NCBI GenBank assembly: GCA_902789395.1
Contig: CADANY010000003.1
Coordinates: 62,001 to 126,000 of the forward strand
DNA length: 64,000 nt
Source: an uncultured Bacteroidia bacterium
GTDB taxonomy: Bacteria; Bacteroidota; Bacteroidia; Bacteroidales; UBA932
Direction of reading: 5' to 3'
The translations under genes and the position numbers were made by a program. The notes beneath the pieces are model-generated. The model had not been told where the DNA came from. It saw only the letters and a program-made list of their open reading frames with translations, and did no database searches. Of this stretch, positions 9,301 to 19,300 are shown piece after piece (the stretch's first letter is position 1; each line of letters opens with the position of its first letter).

Positions 9301-9819
9301 TTATCCGTTAAACACTTTGCTCATCGGGATACCGCGGAGACCCGCAACCGTATAGGCGTCACGCATCTCGGTAAGAGCTGCGATCGTAGCCTTGACGAGG
9401 TTGTGGGGGTTCGAGGAACCCTTGGATTTTGCCAGAACGTTCTGGACGCCGGCCGACTCGAAAACGGCACGCATAGCACCACCTGCCTTTACACCGGTAC
9501 CGGGGGCAGCCGGTTTCATGAACACCTGGGCTCCGCCGAAACGGGCTTCCTGCTCGTGAGGGATCGTCGTATTGATGACCGGAACCTTTACCAGGTTCTT
9601 CTTCGCATCCTCGACGCCCTTGGCGATAGCAGCGGTAACTTCGTTCGCCTTGCCAAGACCATAGCCGACAACGCCATTCTCGTCACCGACGACGACGATG
9701 GCAGCAAAGCGGAAATGACGACCACCCTTGGTGACCTTGGTCACACGGTTGATGGCTACCAATCTGTCCTTCAGTTCGAGATCGGACGTCTTTACTCTTT
9801 TTACGTTTGAATTTGCCAT
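9301..9819 (-). CDS. rpsE: 30S ribosomal protein S5
   Basis: 172 aa from the ATG at 9819 ([10 protein letters not shown]). A TTG at 9831 is in frame but directly follows the rplR stop, so the ATG is preferred. The double-stranded RNA-binding half shows [20 protein letters not shown] and [17 protein letters not shown]; the C-terminal half shows [20 protein letters not shown]5 shapes the mRNA entry channel and affects decoding accuracy. Confidence 0.97.
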   Translation of the reverse strand: MANSNVKRVKTSDLELKDRLVAINRVTKVTKGGRHFRFAAIVVVGDENGVVGYGLGKANEVTAAIAKGVEDAKKNLVKVPVINTTIPHEQEARFGGAQVFMKPAAPGTGVKAGGAMRAVFESAGVQNVLAKSKGSSNPHNLVKATIAALTEMRDAYTVAGLRGIPMSKVFNG

Positions 9820-9831
9820 AGTCTTATTCAA

Positions 9832-10194
9832 TTAGAAATCGAGGCCGCCTTCACGGGCAGCATCAGCCAAACTTTTAACTCTGCCATGGAAAAGATATCC
9901 GCCACGGTCGAAAGCGACCTTGGAAATACCTGCAGCCTTGGCGCGCTCTGCGATAGCCTTGCCTACGATGGCAGCGGCTTCGATGCCGTTCTTGCCTTTG
10001 CACTCGGCGGCGAGACCCTTATCGTTGGACGAAGCGGCTACGAGGGTGCATCCGCGCTCGTCATCAATGACCTGAACATAGATCTGCTTGTTGCTTCTGA
10101 AAACAACCATGCGAGGGCGCTCAGCTGTGCCATTGACATGCTTGCGGATCCGGTAGTGGATCCTTCTTCTTCTTTCAATTCTATTCAATGCCAT
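9832..10194 (-). CDS. rplR: 50S ribosomal protein L18
   Basis: 120 aa. [38 protein letters not shown] and the C-terminal [20 protein letters not shown] are typical of L18, which binds 5S rRNA with L5. It lies between rplF and rpsE. Confidence 0.97.
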   Translation of the reverse strand: MALNRIERRRRIHYRIRKHVNGTAERPRMVVFRSNKQIYVQVIDDERGCTLVAASSNDKGLAAECKGKNGIEAAAIVGKAIAERAKAAGISKVAFDRGGYLFHGRVKSLADAAREGGLDF

Positions 10195-10210
10195 AACTTT
10201 ATCCTCCTAA

Positions 10211-10771
10211 TTATTTAGCGGAAGCGGTCTTGCCAGCCTTGCGACGGAGCTGCTCACCGACAAACTTGATACCCTTGCCCTTGTACGGTTCAGGACGACG
10301 GAACGAGCGGATCTTGGCGGCAATCTGGCCGACAAGCTGCTTGTCTGCGCTCTTGAGTACGAGGATCGGATTCTCACCCTTACGCACCTGCGGGGTCTCG
10401 GCGGTCACTTCCTTCGGGAGAAGGAGCTGGATGTCATGGGAATAACCCAGAGACATGGTGACGAGCTGGCCCTGGACGGCGACACGGTAACCGACACCGA
10501 CGAACTCCTGCTTGATCGTGAATCCCTCGGAAACACCGACGACCATATTATGGACGAGGGCCCGGTAGAGACCGTGCATGGAGCGGAAACGCGGCAGGTC
10601 GCTCGGACGGGTGAACTTGATTTCACTTCCCTCAATGGTGACGGTGATATCCGGATCTACCTTCTGGCAGAGCTCACCAAGAGGTCCTTTCACCTTCACA
10701 ACGTTGCCGTCGAGGAGCTCTACGCTGACTCCGGCCGGAAGGTTTACAGGCAATTTACCTATTCTTGACAT
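10211..10771 (-). CDS. rplF: 50S ribosomal protein L6
   Basis: 186 aa. It starts MSRIGKLPVNLPAGVSVEL and ends with the signature RRPEPYKGKGIKFVGEQLRR. Two tandem L6 folds lie near the GTPase-factor site of the 50S subunit. It is 20 nt downstream of rpsH. Confidence 0.97.
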   Translation of the reverse strand: MSRIGKLPVNLPAGVSVELLDGNVVKVKGPLGELCQKVDPDITVTIEGSEIKFTRPSDLPRFRSMHGLYRALVHNMVVGVSEGFTIKQEFVGVGYRVAVQGQLVTMSLGYSHDIQLLLPKEVTAETPQVRKGENPILVLKSADKQLVGQIAAKIRSFRRPEPYKGKGIKFVGEQLRRKAGKTASAK

Positions 10772-10791
10772 AATATCGGAATGATTTTGGA

Positions 10792-11187
10792 TTAGTAAAC
10801 ATAACAGATAACCTCACCGCCGACATTGAGCTCCTTGGCTTCCTTGTCAGTGATGACACCCTTGGACGTGGAAAGAACAGCGATACCGAGACCATTGAGG
10901 ACACGCGGCATGTTCTTTACGTCGACATACTTGCGGAGACCCGGGGTAGAAACGCGGACGATCTTCTTGATCGCAGCGGTCTTCGTCTGCGGGTGATACT
11001 TAAGCGCGATCTTGATGGTATTGAAAGGCTCGCCCTCGACTACCTTGTAGCTGAGGATATATCCTTTCTCACAAAGGATCTTGGTGATAGCAACCTTCAT
11101 GTTGGATGAAGGGATCTCGACGACTTTCTTACCGGCGAGGTAAGCGTTGCGGACTCGAGTCAGATAATCTGCAATTGGATCAGTCAT
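10792..11187 (-). CDS. rpsH: 30S ribosomal protein S8
   Basis: 131 aa. MTDPIADYLTRVRNAYLAGK and the C-terminal LNGLGIAVLSTSKGVITDKE identify S8, which binds the central domain of 16S rRNA and is the spc-operon autorepressor in E. coli; whether that regulation exists here cannot be seen. Confidence 0.97.
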   Translation of the reverse strand: MTDPIADYLTRVRNAYLAGKKVVEIPSSNMKVAITKILCEKGYILSYKVVEGEPFNTIKIALKYHPQTKTAAIKKIVRVSTPGLRKYVDVKNMPRVLNGLGIAVLSTSKGVITDKEAKELNVGGEVICYVY

Positions 11188-11265
11188 TTTTTTGTCTTTT
11201 TGTGGACCGGCCTGAAAGTCAGGCCCGATATCCGATTGTTATAATAATAATGTATAAGTCTTGGA

Positions 11266-11535
11266 CTACCAGCTGGCCTTCTTGACACCCGGGATCAGAC
11301 CGGAAGAAGCCATCTCGCGGAACTGGATACGGCTGATGCCGAATTCACGCATGTAACCCTTCGGACGGCCGGTCAGGGAGCAACGGTTGTGGAGACGGAC
11401 CGGGCTCGCATTCTTCGGGAGCTTGTCGAGGGCGGCATAGTCGCCGGCTTCCTTGAGGGCCTGCCTCTTCGCGGCATACTTAGCAACTAACTTCGCGCGC
11501 TTTACTTCGCGGGCTTTCATTGATTCTTTTGCCAT
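11266..11535 (-). CDS. rpsN: 30S ribosomal protein S14 (zinc-free type)
   Basis: 89 aa. [20 protein letters not shown] and [20 protein letters not shown] match S14. The CxxC zinc ligands of the short S14 type are absent, so it is the long zinc-independent form usual in Bacteroidota. It is followed by a slightly longer gap of 78 nt before rpsH in which I see no gene. Confidence 0.96.
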   Translation of the reverse strand: MAKESMKAREVKRAKLVAKYAAKRQALKEAGDYAALDKLPKNASPVRLHNRCSLTGRPKGYMREFGISRIQFREMASSGLIPGVKKASW

Positions 11536-11543
11536 CTTCTATC

Positions 11544-12143
11544 TTAGTTATTATGTTTCTTGAAAGGAAGACCGAAGGCCTTGAGAAGGGCGTGAGCCTC
11601 TTCGTCGGTGCGGGCCGTGGTAACAAACGTAATCTCGATGCCGTGGATACGCGGGTTCTTGTCGATCTCGATCTCAGGGAAGATGATCTGCTCCTTGATA
11701 CCGAGGGTATAGTTGCCCTGTCCGTCCATCTTCTCGGCGATACCGTTGAAGTCACGGATACGCGGGAGGGCGACACGGATCAGACGCTCGAGGAATTCAT
11801 ACATCTTGACGTTGCGGAGGGTAACCTTTGCGCCGATCGGCATGCCTTTACGGAGCTTGAAGTTGGAGATATCCTTCCGGGAGGAAGTGATGACCGCCTT
11901 CTGTCCGGCGATGATGGAGAGTTCCTCAGCGGACTCCTCGACGAGCTTCTTGTCCTGGGTAGCGTCGCCGACTCCTTCATTGAGGGTAATCTTGACAAGC
12001 CTCGGGACCTGCATGACGGTCGTATAGGAGAACTGCTTCATCAGAGCAGGAACGATCTCCTCTTTGTATACCTTCTTCAGGGACGGTACATAGTCCTTCG
12101 GAAGAGCCTGTACCTCGACTGCTTTGTTTGCTTTCTTTGCCAT
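11544..12143 (-). CDS. rplE: 50S ribosomal protein L5
   Basis: 199 aa, longer at the N-terminus than the 179-aa E. coli protein. [34 protein letters not shown] and [20 protein letters not shown] are conserved L5 blocks. L5 holds 5S rRNA and contacts P-site tRNA. It starts 2 nt after the rplX stop. Confidence 0.97.
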   Translation of the reverse strand: MAKKANKAVEVQALPKDYVPSLKKVYKEEIVPALMKQFSYTTVMQVPRLVKITLNEGVGDATQDKKLVEESAEELSIIAGQKAVITSSRKDISNFKLRKGMPIGAKVTLRNVKMYEFLERLIRVALPRIRDFNGIAEKMDGQGNYTLGIKEQIIFPEIEIDKNPRIHGIEITFVTTARTDEEAHALLKAFGLPFKKHNN

Positions 12144-12145
12144 AA

Positions 12146-12457
12146 TTAGATCTCCTCTCCAGATTTTCTAGCGATGCGAACCTTCTTTCCGTCAACCATC
12201 TTGTGGCCGACCTTGACCGGCTTGCCGGTAGAGTCCATGAGCTGGACGTTGGAAACGTGGATAGCAGCTTCCTGTTTAACAATTCCGCCCTGCGGATTCT
12301 GCGGGTTCGGTTTGGTATGCTTGGATACCATATTGACACCTTCTACGATGACACGGTCCTTCTCGCGGAGTACCTCGAGAACCTTTCCGGTCTTGCCCTT
12401 ATCGTTGCCGGCATTTACGTAAACGGTATCGCCTTTCTTGATTTGGAACTTTTTCAT
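12146..12457 (-). CDS. rplX: 50S ribosomal protein L24
   Basis: 103 aa. The KOW motif lies near the start ([20 protein letters not shown]), followed by [18 protein letters not shown] and [18 protein letters not shown]24 is an assembly initiator of the 50S subunit beside the exit tunnel. It lies between rplN and rplE. Confidence 0.97.
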   Translation of the reverse strand: MKKFQIKKGDTVYVNAGNDKGKTGKVLEVLREKDRVIVEGVNMVSKHTKPNPQNPQGGIVKQEAAIHVSNVQLMDSTGKPVKVGHKMVDGKKVRIARKSGEEI

Positions 12458-12469
12458 GATGCTTTCTGA

Positions 12470-12835
12470 TTAAAGGACCTCCGGTGCCAGTGAAACGATC
12501 TTCATGTAATTCTCGCGGAGCTCTCTGGCGACAGGGCCGAAGATACGGGTTCCACGAAGTTCTCCAGCGTTGTTGAGGAGAACGCAAGCGTTATCGTCGA
12601 AACGGATATAGGAACCGTCCGCTCTGCGGATTTCCTTCTTGGTACGGACGACGACGGCCTTGGTGACAGTGCCTTTCTTTGCGTCACCGCCGGGGATGGC
12701 GCTCTTGACTGCGACGACGATCATGTCGCCGATAGTGGCATAACGGTGGTTGGTACCGCCAAGAACACGGATGCAGAGGACTTCCTTAGCACCGCTGTTG
12801 TCAGCTACCAATAAACGTGTTTCCTGCTGTATCAT
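12470..12835 (-). CDS. rplN: 50S ribosomal protein L14
   Basis: 121 aa, standard length. [19 protein letters not shown] and the C-terminal [20 protein letters not shown] are diagnostic. L14 forms part of the 50S-30S interface bridge. It starts 2 nt after the rpsQ stop. Confidence 0.98.
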   Translation of the reverse strand: MIQQETRLLVADNSGAKEVLCIRVLGGTNHRYATIGDMIVVAVKSAIPGGDAKKGTVTKAVVVRTKKEIRRADGSYIRFDDNACVLLNNAGELRGTRIFGPVARELRENYMKIVSLAPEVL

Positions 12836-12837
12836 AA

Positions 12838-13092
12838 TTACTTAGCTTTTTCTACAATTTCTACTAATCTCCAGTTCTTGGTCTTGCTGAGAGGGCGGGT
12901 TTCCATAATACGGACGGTATCGCCGACGCCACACTCATTCTTGTCGTCCTGAGCGACGAACTTGGTGGTCTTCTTTACGAACTTGCCGTAAATAGGATGC
13001 TTCTCATGTCTCTTGACAGCGACAACGATGGTCTTGTCCATCTTATTGCTGACCACGATTCCTATTCTTTCCTTACGAAGATTTCTTTCCAT
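12838..13092 (-). CDS. rpsQ: 30S ribosomal protein S17
   Basis: 84 aa. [39 protein letters not shown] and [19 protein letters not shown] match S17, an early 16S-binding OB-fold protein. It lies between rpmC and rplN. Confidence 0.97.
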   Translation of the reverse strand: MERNLRKERIGIVVSNKMDKTIVVAVKRHEKHPIYGKFVKKTTKFVAQDDKNECGVGDTVRIMETRPLSKTKNWRLVEIVEKAK

Positions 13093-13107
13093 AGGACATT
13101 ACTCTTT

Positions 13108-13305
13108 TTAGTTCTGCGCTTTTTCCTTCTCGGCGAGGATAGTGATCATACGAGCAATATCCTGACGGGTCTTCCTGAATTTCGACGTGTCCTCCAACGG
13201 AGAGACAGCGTGATTGAGCTTCATCGTATCGAGGTTGTTCTTCTCGATCTCGATGCGGTCGCGGAGGTCAGCGATAGACATTTCGCGTACTTCTGATACT
13301 TTCAT
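13108..13305 (-). CDS. rpmC: 50S ribosomal protein L29
   Basis: 65 aa from the ATG at 13305 (MKVSEVREMSIADLRDRI), preceded by a GGAGG sequence. An upstream in-frame codon at 13338 would overlap rplP and add residues foreign to the family. The two-helix hairpin with LNHAVSPLEDTSKFRKTRQD is typical of L29 at the tunnel exit, a docking site for SRP and trigger factor. Confidence 0.95.
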   Translation of the reverse strand: MKVSEVREMSIADLRDRIEIEKNNLDTMKLNHAVSPLEDTSKFRKTRQDIARMITILAEKEKAQN

Positions 13306-13324
13306 TTTACTTATCCTCCATTGA

Positions 13325-13747
13325 TTATTCTTCAACATAGTCCCTGCGGACGACGAACTTGGTAGCGACCGGGAGCTTCTGGGCGGCCAGACGCATAGCC
13401 TCTTTCGCAGTCGCGAGCGTTACACCCTCAGCCTCGAAAAGGATACGGCCCGGAGTGACAGGAGCGACAAAGCCCTGGGGATCACCCTTACCTTTACCCA
13501 TACGGGTGGAGAGCGGTTTTGCGGTAAACGGCTTGACAGGGAAGATGCGGATCCACACCTGGCCCTCACGGTTCATCCTACGGGACATCGCCTGACGGGC
13601 AGCCTCTATCTGCTGTGCAGTAAGCCAACAATTTTCAAGGGTCTTAAGGCCGAAAGAGCCGAACGCAAGCTGGTTTCCCCTTCCGGAGTTGCCTTTCATG
13701 CGGTTCTTCTGTTCCCTTCTGAATTTTGTTCTTTTAGGTTGTAACAT
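13325..13747 (-). CDS. rplP: 50S ribosomal protein L16 (first gene of the operon)
   Basis: 140 aa. [39 protein letters not shown] and [19 protein letters not shown] match L16, which organises the A-site tRNA elbow region of the 50S. It is the first gene here; in nearly all bacteria rpsC, rplV, rpsS, rplB and others precede it. Upstream there is instead 322 nt without a gene, holding a promoter, and then pgk. Its stop is followed by rpmC. Confidence 0.97.
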   Translation of the reverse strand: MLQPKRTKFRREQKNRMKGNSGRGNQLAFGSFGLKTLENCWLTAQQIEAARQAMSRRMNREGQVWIRIFPVKPFTAKPLSTRMGKGKGDPQGFVAPVTPGRILFEAEGVTLATAKEAMRLAAQKLPVATKFVVRRDYVEE

Positions 13748-13835
13748 TGCTGTATTACTTTAAAAATTTCCTAACAAATCCCTAACTAATTGAAGCTCAG
13801 CTGGTTGGGTGCGTATTGCCGCAATTTTGGGATTG

Positions 13836-13865
13836 CAAAGTTACAAAAAAAATCTGAAATGCAAA
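13836..13865 (-). promoter_or_regulatory. Promoter of the rplP-rplQ ribosomal operon
   Basis: On the minus strand, TTTG (13862-13865) is followed after 18 nt by TAACTTTG (13836-13843), a strong match to the Bacteroidota promoter. The leader to the rplP ATG (13747) would be about 80 nt, long enough to hold regulatory structure. In the rest of the gap (13748-14069) I see the pgk terminator, AT-rich sequence and a short stretch resembling a tRNA D-arm (13792-13814), but no open frame of note. This is direct support that transcription of the cluster begins here. Confidence 0.6.
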
Positions 13866-14010
13866 TAGTTTTTGATAAAAATTCCCAACTTTTCGACCGA
13901 AGTTTTCAATAGCTAACTACCGATTTTTCTGCAAGTTACGATATAAGCTAAAAAAAATTTCCCTGCATTTTCGACCATGCATCTTTCGGCGCCCTGGAGG
14001 ATGGGAGGGA

Positions 14011-14047
14011 CAAAAAGAACGCCCGGAGAAATGCTCCGGACGTTCTG
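14011..14047 (-). terminator. Rho-independent terminator of pgk
   Basis: Read on the minus strand, AGAACGTCCGGAG pairs with CTCCGGGCGTTCT (one mismatch) around a short loop and is followed by TTTTG. It lies 22 nt after the pgk stop at 14070. Confidence 0.8.
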
Positions 14048-14069
14048 TAAGAAATGAGTTGCGAAAGTC

Positions 14070-15323
14070 TTATCCGCGGATTGCGGCAACTCCCGGAAGT
14101 TCCTTGCCTTCGATAGCCTCGAGCATGGCTCCGCCGCCGGTCGAGACATAGCTGACCTTATCCGCATAGCCCATCTGGGTAACGGCAGCAACGGAATCAC
14201 CGCCGCCGACGAGCGTATAGGCACCGTTACGGGTTGCTTCGGCGAGATCCTCGGCGATCTGGAGGGTTCCCTTCGCGAAGTTCGGAAGTTCAAAGACACC
14301 GACAGGTCCGTTCCAAAGGATCGTCTTGGAAGCGAGGATCACCTTCTTCCAGCTCTCAAGGGTAACGGGAGCTGCGTCCATACCCTCCCAGTCGTCGGCG
14401 ATGTCGTTGGTCTTGAAAATGCGCTGCGGGGTATCGTTGTCGAACTTCTGGCCGGCAACCGTCTCAATAGAGAGGTAGACATTGACGCCCTTTTCTTTCG
14501 CCGTCGCAAGGATCTCGAGGGCATCCGGGATAAGTTCGTCTTCATGGAGCGAGAGACCGATCTTGCCGCCCTGGGCCTTGATGAAGGTATAACCCATACC
14601 GCCGCCGATGATCAGGTTGTCAACCTTGCCGACCAGATTCTTGAGGACAGCGAGTTTGGAGCTGACCTTGGAACCGCCGATGATAGCGGTCAGCGGACGC
14701 TCGGCGTGCTTGAGGACATTGTCGATAGCCTTGATTTCGCCTTCCATCAGGTAGCCGAACATCTTGTCATTCGGGAAATAATCGGCGATGAGGGCGGTAG
14801 AAGCGTGGGCACGGTGGGCCGTACCGAAGGCGTCATTGATATAGCAGTCCGCATAGGAAGCAAGTTTCTTTACGAACTCTTTCTGGCTGGCCTTGACGGC
14901 TGCCTTGGCGGCCTTCTTCTCCTCATCGGTAGCGTCGTCCTTGAGTCCGCGCGGTTTGCCTTCTTCCTCGGCATAGAAACGAAGGTTCTCGAGGAGGAGG
15001 GCTTCACCCGGCTTAAGGGCAGCGGCCTGCTCATCTGCTTTCTGGCAGTCGGGAGCAAACTGGACCGGAACGCCGAGACACTCGGAAACATGGTCCACGA
15101 TATGCTTCAGGGAGAAAGTCGGATCCACTTTCTTCGGACGTCCCAGGTGGGACATGATAATGACGGAACCGCCGCTCGCGAGAACTTTCTTGAGGGTTGG
15201 CATGGCCCGGCGGATACGGGTATCGTCCGTGATTTCGAACTTCTCGTTAAGTGGAACATTGAAATCGACTCTCACAATGGCTTTCTTGCCCGTGAAGTCA
15301 TACTTGTCAATAAACTGCTGCAT
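14070..15323 (-). CDS. pgk: Phosphoglycerate kinase
   Basis: 417 aa, close to the family length. The substrate-binding N-terminus shows [32 protein letters not shown] and SHLGRPK; the nucleotide-binding half shows [30 protein letters not shown] and the terminal [19 protein letters not shown]. It converts 1,3-bisphosphoglycerate and ADP to 3-phosphoglycerate and ATP in glycolysis. It is transcribed alone, with a -7-like TAACTTTG at 15361-15368 and a terminator at 14011-14047, and is divergent from the methyltransferase at 15413. Confidence 0.97.
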   Translation of the reverse strand: MQQFIDKYDFTGKKAIVRVDFNVPLNEKFEITDDTRIRRAMPTLKKVLASGGSVIIMSHLGRPKKVDPTFSLKHIVDHVSECLGVPVQFAPDCQKADEQAAALKPGEALLLENLRFYAEEEGKPRGLKDDATDEEKKAAKAAVKASQKEFVKKLASYADCYINDAFGTAHRAHASTALIADYFPNDKMFGYLMEGEIKAIDNVLKHAERPLTAIIGGSKVSSKLAVLKNLVGKVDNLIIGGGMGYTFIKAQGGKIGLSLHEDELIPDALEILATAKEKGVNVYLSIETVAGQKFDNDTPQRIFKTNDIADDWEGMDAAPVTLESWKKVILASKTILWNGPVGVFELPNFAKGTLQIAEDLAEATRNGAYTLVGGGDSVAAVTQMGYADKVSYVSTGGGAMLEAIEGKELPGVAAIRG

Positions 15324-15360
15324 ACTATTAAATTTAAATGATCATTTCAGAATAACCGGG

Positions 15361-15390
15361 CAAAGTTAATAATTTTCTTTCGTATCTTTG
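15361..15390. promoter_or_regulatory. Divergent promoters for pgk (-) and the methyltransferase gene (+)
   Basis: The minus strand carries TAACTTTG (15361-15368) upstream of pgk, and the plus strand carries TATCTTTG (15383-15390) upstream of the ATG at 15413. Both fit the TAnnTTTG -7 element; a clear TTTG at -33 is not evident for either. The two elements are only 14 nt apart, so polymerase binding may be mutually exclusive. Confidence 0.45.
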
Positions 15391-15412
15391 CACGGTCCAA
15401 CACCGAATCATC

Positions 15413-16363
15413 ATGACCATCGAATATCCAGCCCCCTATTGGAAAGATTATGAGCTCCTCGACAGCGGCCGCGGCGAGAAACTGGAGCGTTTCGGCCCTT
15501 ATGTCATGGCCCGTCCCGAGCCCAAGGCCCTTTGGGACAAAAACCTCAGCGATGCCGAGTGGAAAAAGATGAGCCACACCGTCTTCAAGCCCGGCGCCGG
15601 ATTCGGCAAGGCCGGCAAGGAGGACAGCGGGACCTGGGAACGGCTTCGGAAGATGAACGACCAATGGACCCTTTCCTACAAAGGGGAGCCCGATCCCGAG
15701 ACCCATGCGGCTTCGGACCTCAACCTGACCCTCCGGCTCGGACTTACCTCTTTCAAACATGTCGGAGTCTTTCCGGAACAGGCCCCGAACTGGGAATATA
15801 TCTTCCGGGAGACCGGCCGGCTTGTCCGGATCAACAAGGCGAACGGCCTTCCCGCCCCGAAGGTCCTCAATCTCTTCGCCTACACGGGTGCCGCTTCCCT
15901 CGCCGCCCGTGCGGCAGGAGCCGATGTCACGCACCTCGATTCCGTCCGTCAGGTCGTAACCTGGGCCCGTGACAATATGGAACGGAGCGGCATGGACGGA
16001 ATCCGATGGGTTGTCGAAGACGCCCTCAAATTCGCCCGCCGGGAAGCCAAGCGCGGGAATCAGTACCAGGGAATTATCCTTGACCCGCCCGCATACGGGC
16101 ATGGTCCGGACGGTGAAAAATGGAAATTGGACGAACTCCTCTTCGACCTTCTGAAGAACGTATCGGCGATCCTCAAGCCGGTCGACAGTTTCATGGTCCT
16201 GAATCTCTACAGCAACGGATATTCGGCCATGCTCGGTGAAACCCTCGTACGCCAGGCCTTCTCCCTGCCTCCTGAAAAACAAATGCAATCGGGAGAACTC
16301 GCCTTGAAAGATTCATTCGGCAAAGTCCTCCCGCTCAGCATTTTCGTCAGGCTGAAAAGGTAG
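15413..16363 (+). CDS. Class I SAM-dependent RNA methyltransferase (RlmI-like, COG1092)
   Basis: 316 aa. The SAM-binding motif is VLNLFAYTGAASLAA (151-165), an acidic residue at the end of the second strand follows (THLDSV), and the catalytic-pocket motif GIILDPPAYGHGP covers 220-232. These features resemble the RlmI/RlmK and COG1092 23S rRNA cytosine-5 methyltransferases. The PUA domain found at the N-terminus of E. coli RlmI is not evident; instead there is a family-specific N-terminal beta region with WDKNLSDAEWKKM. The exact target base is inferred, not shown. It converges with the DUF2723 gene, the stops being 3 nt apart. Confidence 0.8.
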   Translation: MTIEYPAPYWKDYELLDSGRGEKLERFGPYVMARPEPKALWDKNLSDAEWKKMSHTVFKPGAGFGKAGKEDSGTWERLRKMNDQWTLSYKGEPDPETHAASDLNLTLRLGLTSFKHVGVFPEQAPNWEYIFRETGRLVRINKANGLPAPKVLNLFAYTGAASLAARAAGADVTHLDSVRQVVTWARDNMERSGMDGIRWVVEDALKFARREAKRGNQYQGIILDPPAYGHGPDGEKWKLDELLFDLLKNVSAILKPVDSFMVLNLYSNGYSAMLGETLVRQAFSLPPEKQMQSGELALKDSFGKVLPLSIFVRLKR

Positions 16364-16366
16364 GGG

Positions 16367-19300
16367 TTATTTCACCCCCAGCGTATCGGCGGGTTCGCTC
16401 TTATACTCACCGGCCGCCACATTCATCAGCAGATTCAACCTTCCTTCGATCTCCTTTGCGAGCTCCTCTTCACCGTGGCTCCGGAGTTCGTCCGAAAGGA
16501 TATAGATATACTGCCCGACCACCTCGAAATCGTGGCGGGCGAAGTCATAGAATTCCAGATAGAAGCGCGCGGAAACCATCAGCTCGTTCGACAGGCGGAC
16601 GGCCAGGTCGCGGCCCTTCTCGCGCTCCCCGAGCGTAAGGTACTGGGAAACCATCTGGACGACCATATAGTCATTGGAGGTAAACCCGAGCGGAACGGTC
16701 TCAAGCGGATACACTTCGGCCGGTACATTCTGCTGGCACAGGTCAAGCATCCTGACGGCCTCCTCCTTGCGGCCTTCTTTCATCAGGGCCGAGACCGTAT
16801 TGACATACAGCGCCCGCTGGGAAAGAACGCCCATGAAGGTATACATGTTCTGATAATCCGCAAAGTAGTCCGTACGCCTGAGTGCATCCCATTTGTAGAC
16901 CTGGGTCATCTTGCGGTACAGCTCATCCGTGTCAACCAGTCCGGGATCGGTGCTTCCGATCTTGTTCTTGATCGGAACGAACTTATAGGAGAAGCCCTCA
17001 TACATCAGATAATCCTTGATGCCGACATTCAGGTCTCCGCCCATATTCAGCACATGTAACGGGCGATCCCACTGATAGTTGGAAAGCAGGTCGAGGAGGA
17101 AAAGCTCCGGTTTCGACAGGTAATTCTTGCCCGGAGACATTTCGAGGACGATCTGGTCCGGAATCATATCGGCGAACTTCTCGTCGAGGATGCCGTATTT
17201 GAGAACGTTCTCCTTATTGACCGGCACGATGATCTTGCGGGCGCAGATATAATCGACGGAGCGTCCGCTGGAAAGGGGAACCTTGTACTTGGGATCCTTG
17301 AAAACGGCCATCACCTGGCTGATCGGAGTCGGGTTACCGCTATCTCCGTCGATAAAGATATATTCATTCGTTCCATAAAGATACTGCGCCGGAGGGACCG
17401 TGAGCGGCAGCGGTTTCGATTCGTTGACCGCATACTTCATCTGGTCGATATGCCAGTCGGTGCCGAGGAGCGAGGTATTGACGATCCGCACATCGGTCCG
17501 GACGCCTTCGACCTCCTGGGCATACCAGAGCGGGAAGGTATCGTTGTCTCCATGGGTAATCAGGATTCCGTTTTCGCCGACGGAATTGAGATAGTTCCGG
17601 GCCATCTCCGTAGAAGTCCGGCGGTTGCTGCGATCGTGGTCGTCCCAGTTCTCGGCTGCCATCAGGACCGGTACGAAGAGACAGGCGAGAGCCGTTCCGG
17701 CGGCCGTCACCAGCCGGGCCTTATCCCCGGCCTTATCCGTGATCCATGTATACAGAGCAGCCACGGCGAGGCCGATCCAGATCGAGAACATATAGAAGGA
17801 ACCCGCGTACGCGTAATCCCGCTCGCGGACCTGATAGGGCGGCTGGTTCAGGTAGAGGACGATCGCGATGCCGGTCATGAAGAACATCAGGAAGACAATC
17901 CAGCAGCCGCGCTTGTCCCGGTCGAACTGGAACAGCAGACCGAGAAGCCCCAGCAGCAGGGGCAGGAAGAAATAGTGGTTCTTGCCCTTGTTGTTCTTCA
18001 GGCAGTCCGGAGCATCGGACTGATCGCCGAGACGCAGCTGGTCAAGCGGCGCGATGCCACTCTCCCAGTTCCCGTCGAAAATATTGCCGGGGACAGGACT
18101 GTGGACGTCGTTCTGACGGCCGACAAAATTCCACATGAAATACCGCCAGTACATCCAATTCAGCTGATAATCAAAGAAATAAGCCAAATTAGCGCCCATA
18201 GACGGCTTCCGGTGCTGGGCCCCCTTGACGCGGGTCCCCTTCCCCTTTGTATAGGATTCGTAGAAATCGATATACCGGTCGTCCTGGCCGGCCCACATCC
18301 GCGGGAAAAGCATTTTTCCCTCCCGGGTATAGGCAGGTTCGGCAGGGGCGTCGGCATGGACATATTTTCCGTCGAGCGGAGCCCAGTACTTGCCCAGTTT
18401 CAGGTCATACGGGGAATCGTAATACTGACCATAGACAAGCGGCGTGCTGCCGTACTGCTCCCGGCTGAGATACCGGACAAGGGTATAGGGGTTATCGGGC
18501 TGGTACTCATTCGTCGGAGTCTTTACGGCAGAGCGGATGATCACGATGCTGAACAGAGAGAACCCGATTATCAGCGATGTGACACAAAGAAGGACCGTAT
18601 TGGCGAAGACTTTCTCTTTCTTGAGAGTCCGGAAAAGTCCCCAGAAACAAGCGGCGATGAGGGCGACCATGAAGAAGGCGGCTCCGCTGTTGTACGGCAG
18701 GCCGAATCCGTTCACGAATATCCGGTCGAAGAAGGCCGCCAGCTTCGGAAGGTACGGGATAAAGAGGAACACCAGAAGCGCCTCGATAACGACGCCGATC
18801 ATGAAGATACCCAACAACTTCTTGAAAGGCAGCTTTTTATCCTCATTCTTCCGGTAATAGTACATGAAGACGAAAGCCGGGAGGGTCAGGAGGTTCAGTA
18901 GATGAACCCCGATCGAAAGGCCCATCAGCAGGGCGATCAGGACGATCCAACGGTTGGCATGGGGTTCGTCCGCCTGCTCGTACCACTTGCACATCGCCCA
19001 AAAGACGACCGCCGTGAACAGGGAGGACATAGCATAGACCTCGCCTTCGACGGCAGAGAACCAGAACGTATCCGAGAAACAGTAAGCCAGGGCACCGACG
19101 GCAGCACTGCCGAAGATGACGATCGATGAGGGCAGACTGTAGGAACCGTCGCTCTCCTTCCGGACAAGACGTTTCACAAAGAAAACGATCGTCAGGTACA
19201 GGAAGAAAATCGTCAGGGCGGACAGAAGGGCGTTCATCGCATTGACAGCGACGGCGGCATGTTCCGCATCGGCAAACATGGAGAAAAATCGTGCAAAAAG

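Noticed and set aside
13792..13814. Short sequence like a tRNA D-arm (AAGCTCAGCTGGTT) in the rplP-pgk gap
   Set aside because: No acceptor, anticodon or T-arm complement around it; at most a remnant and probably chance.
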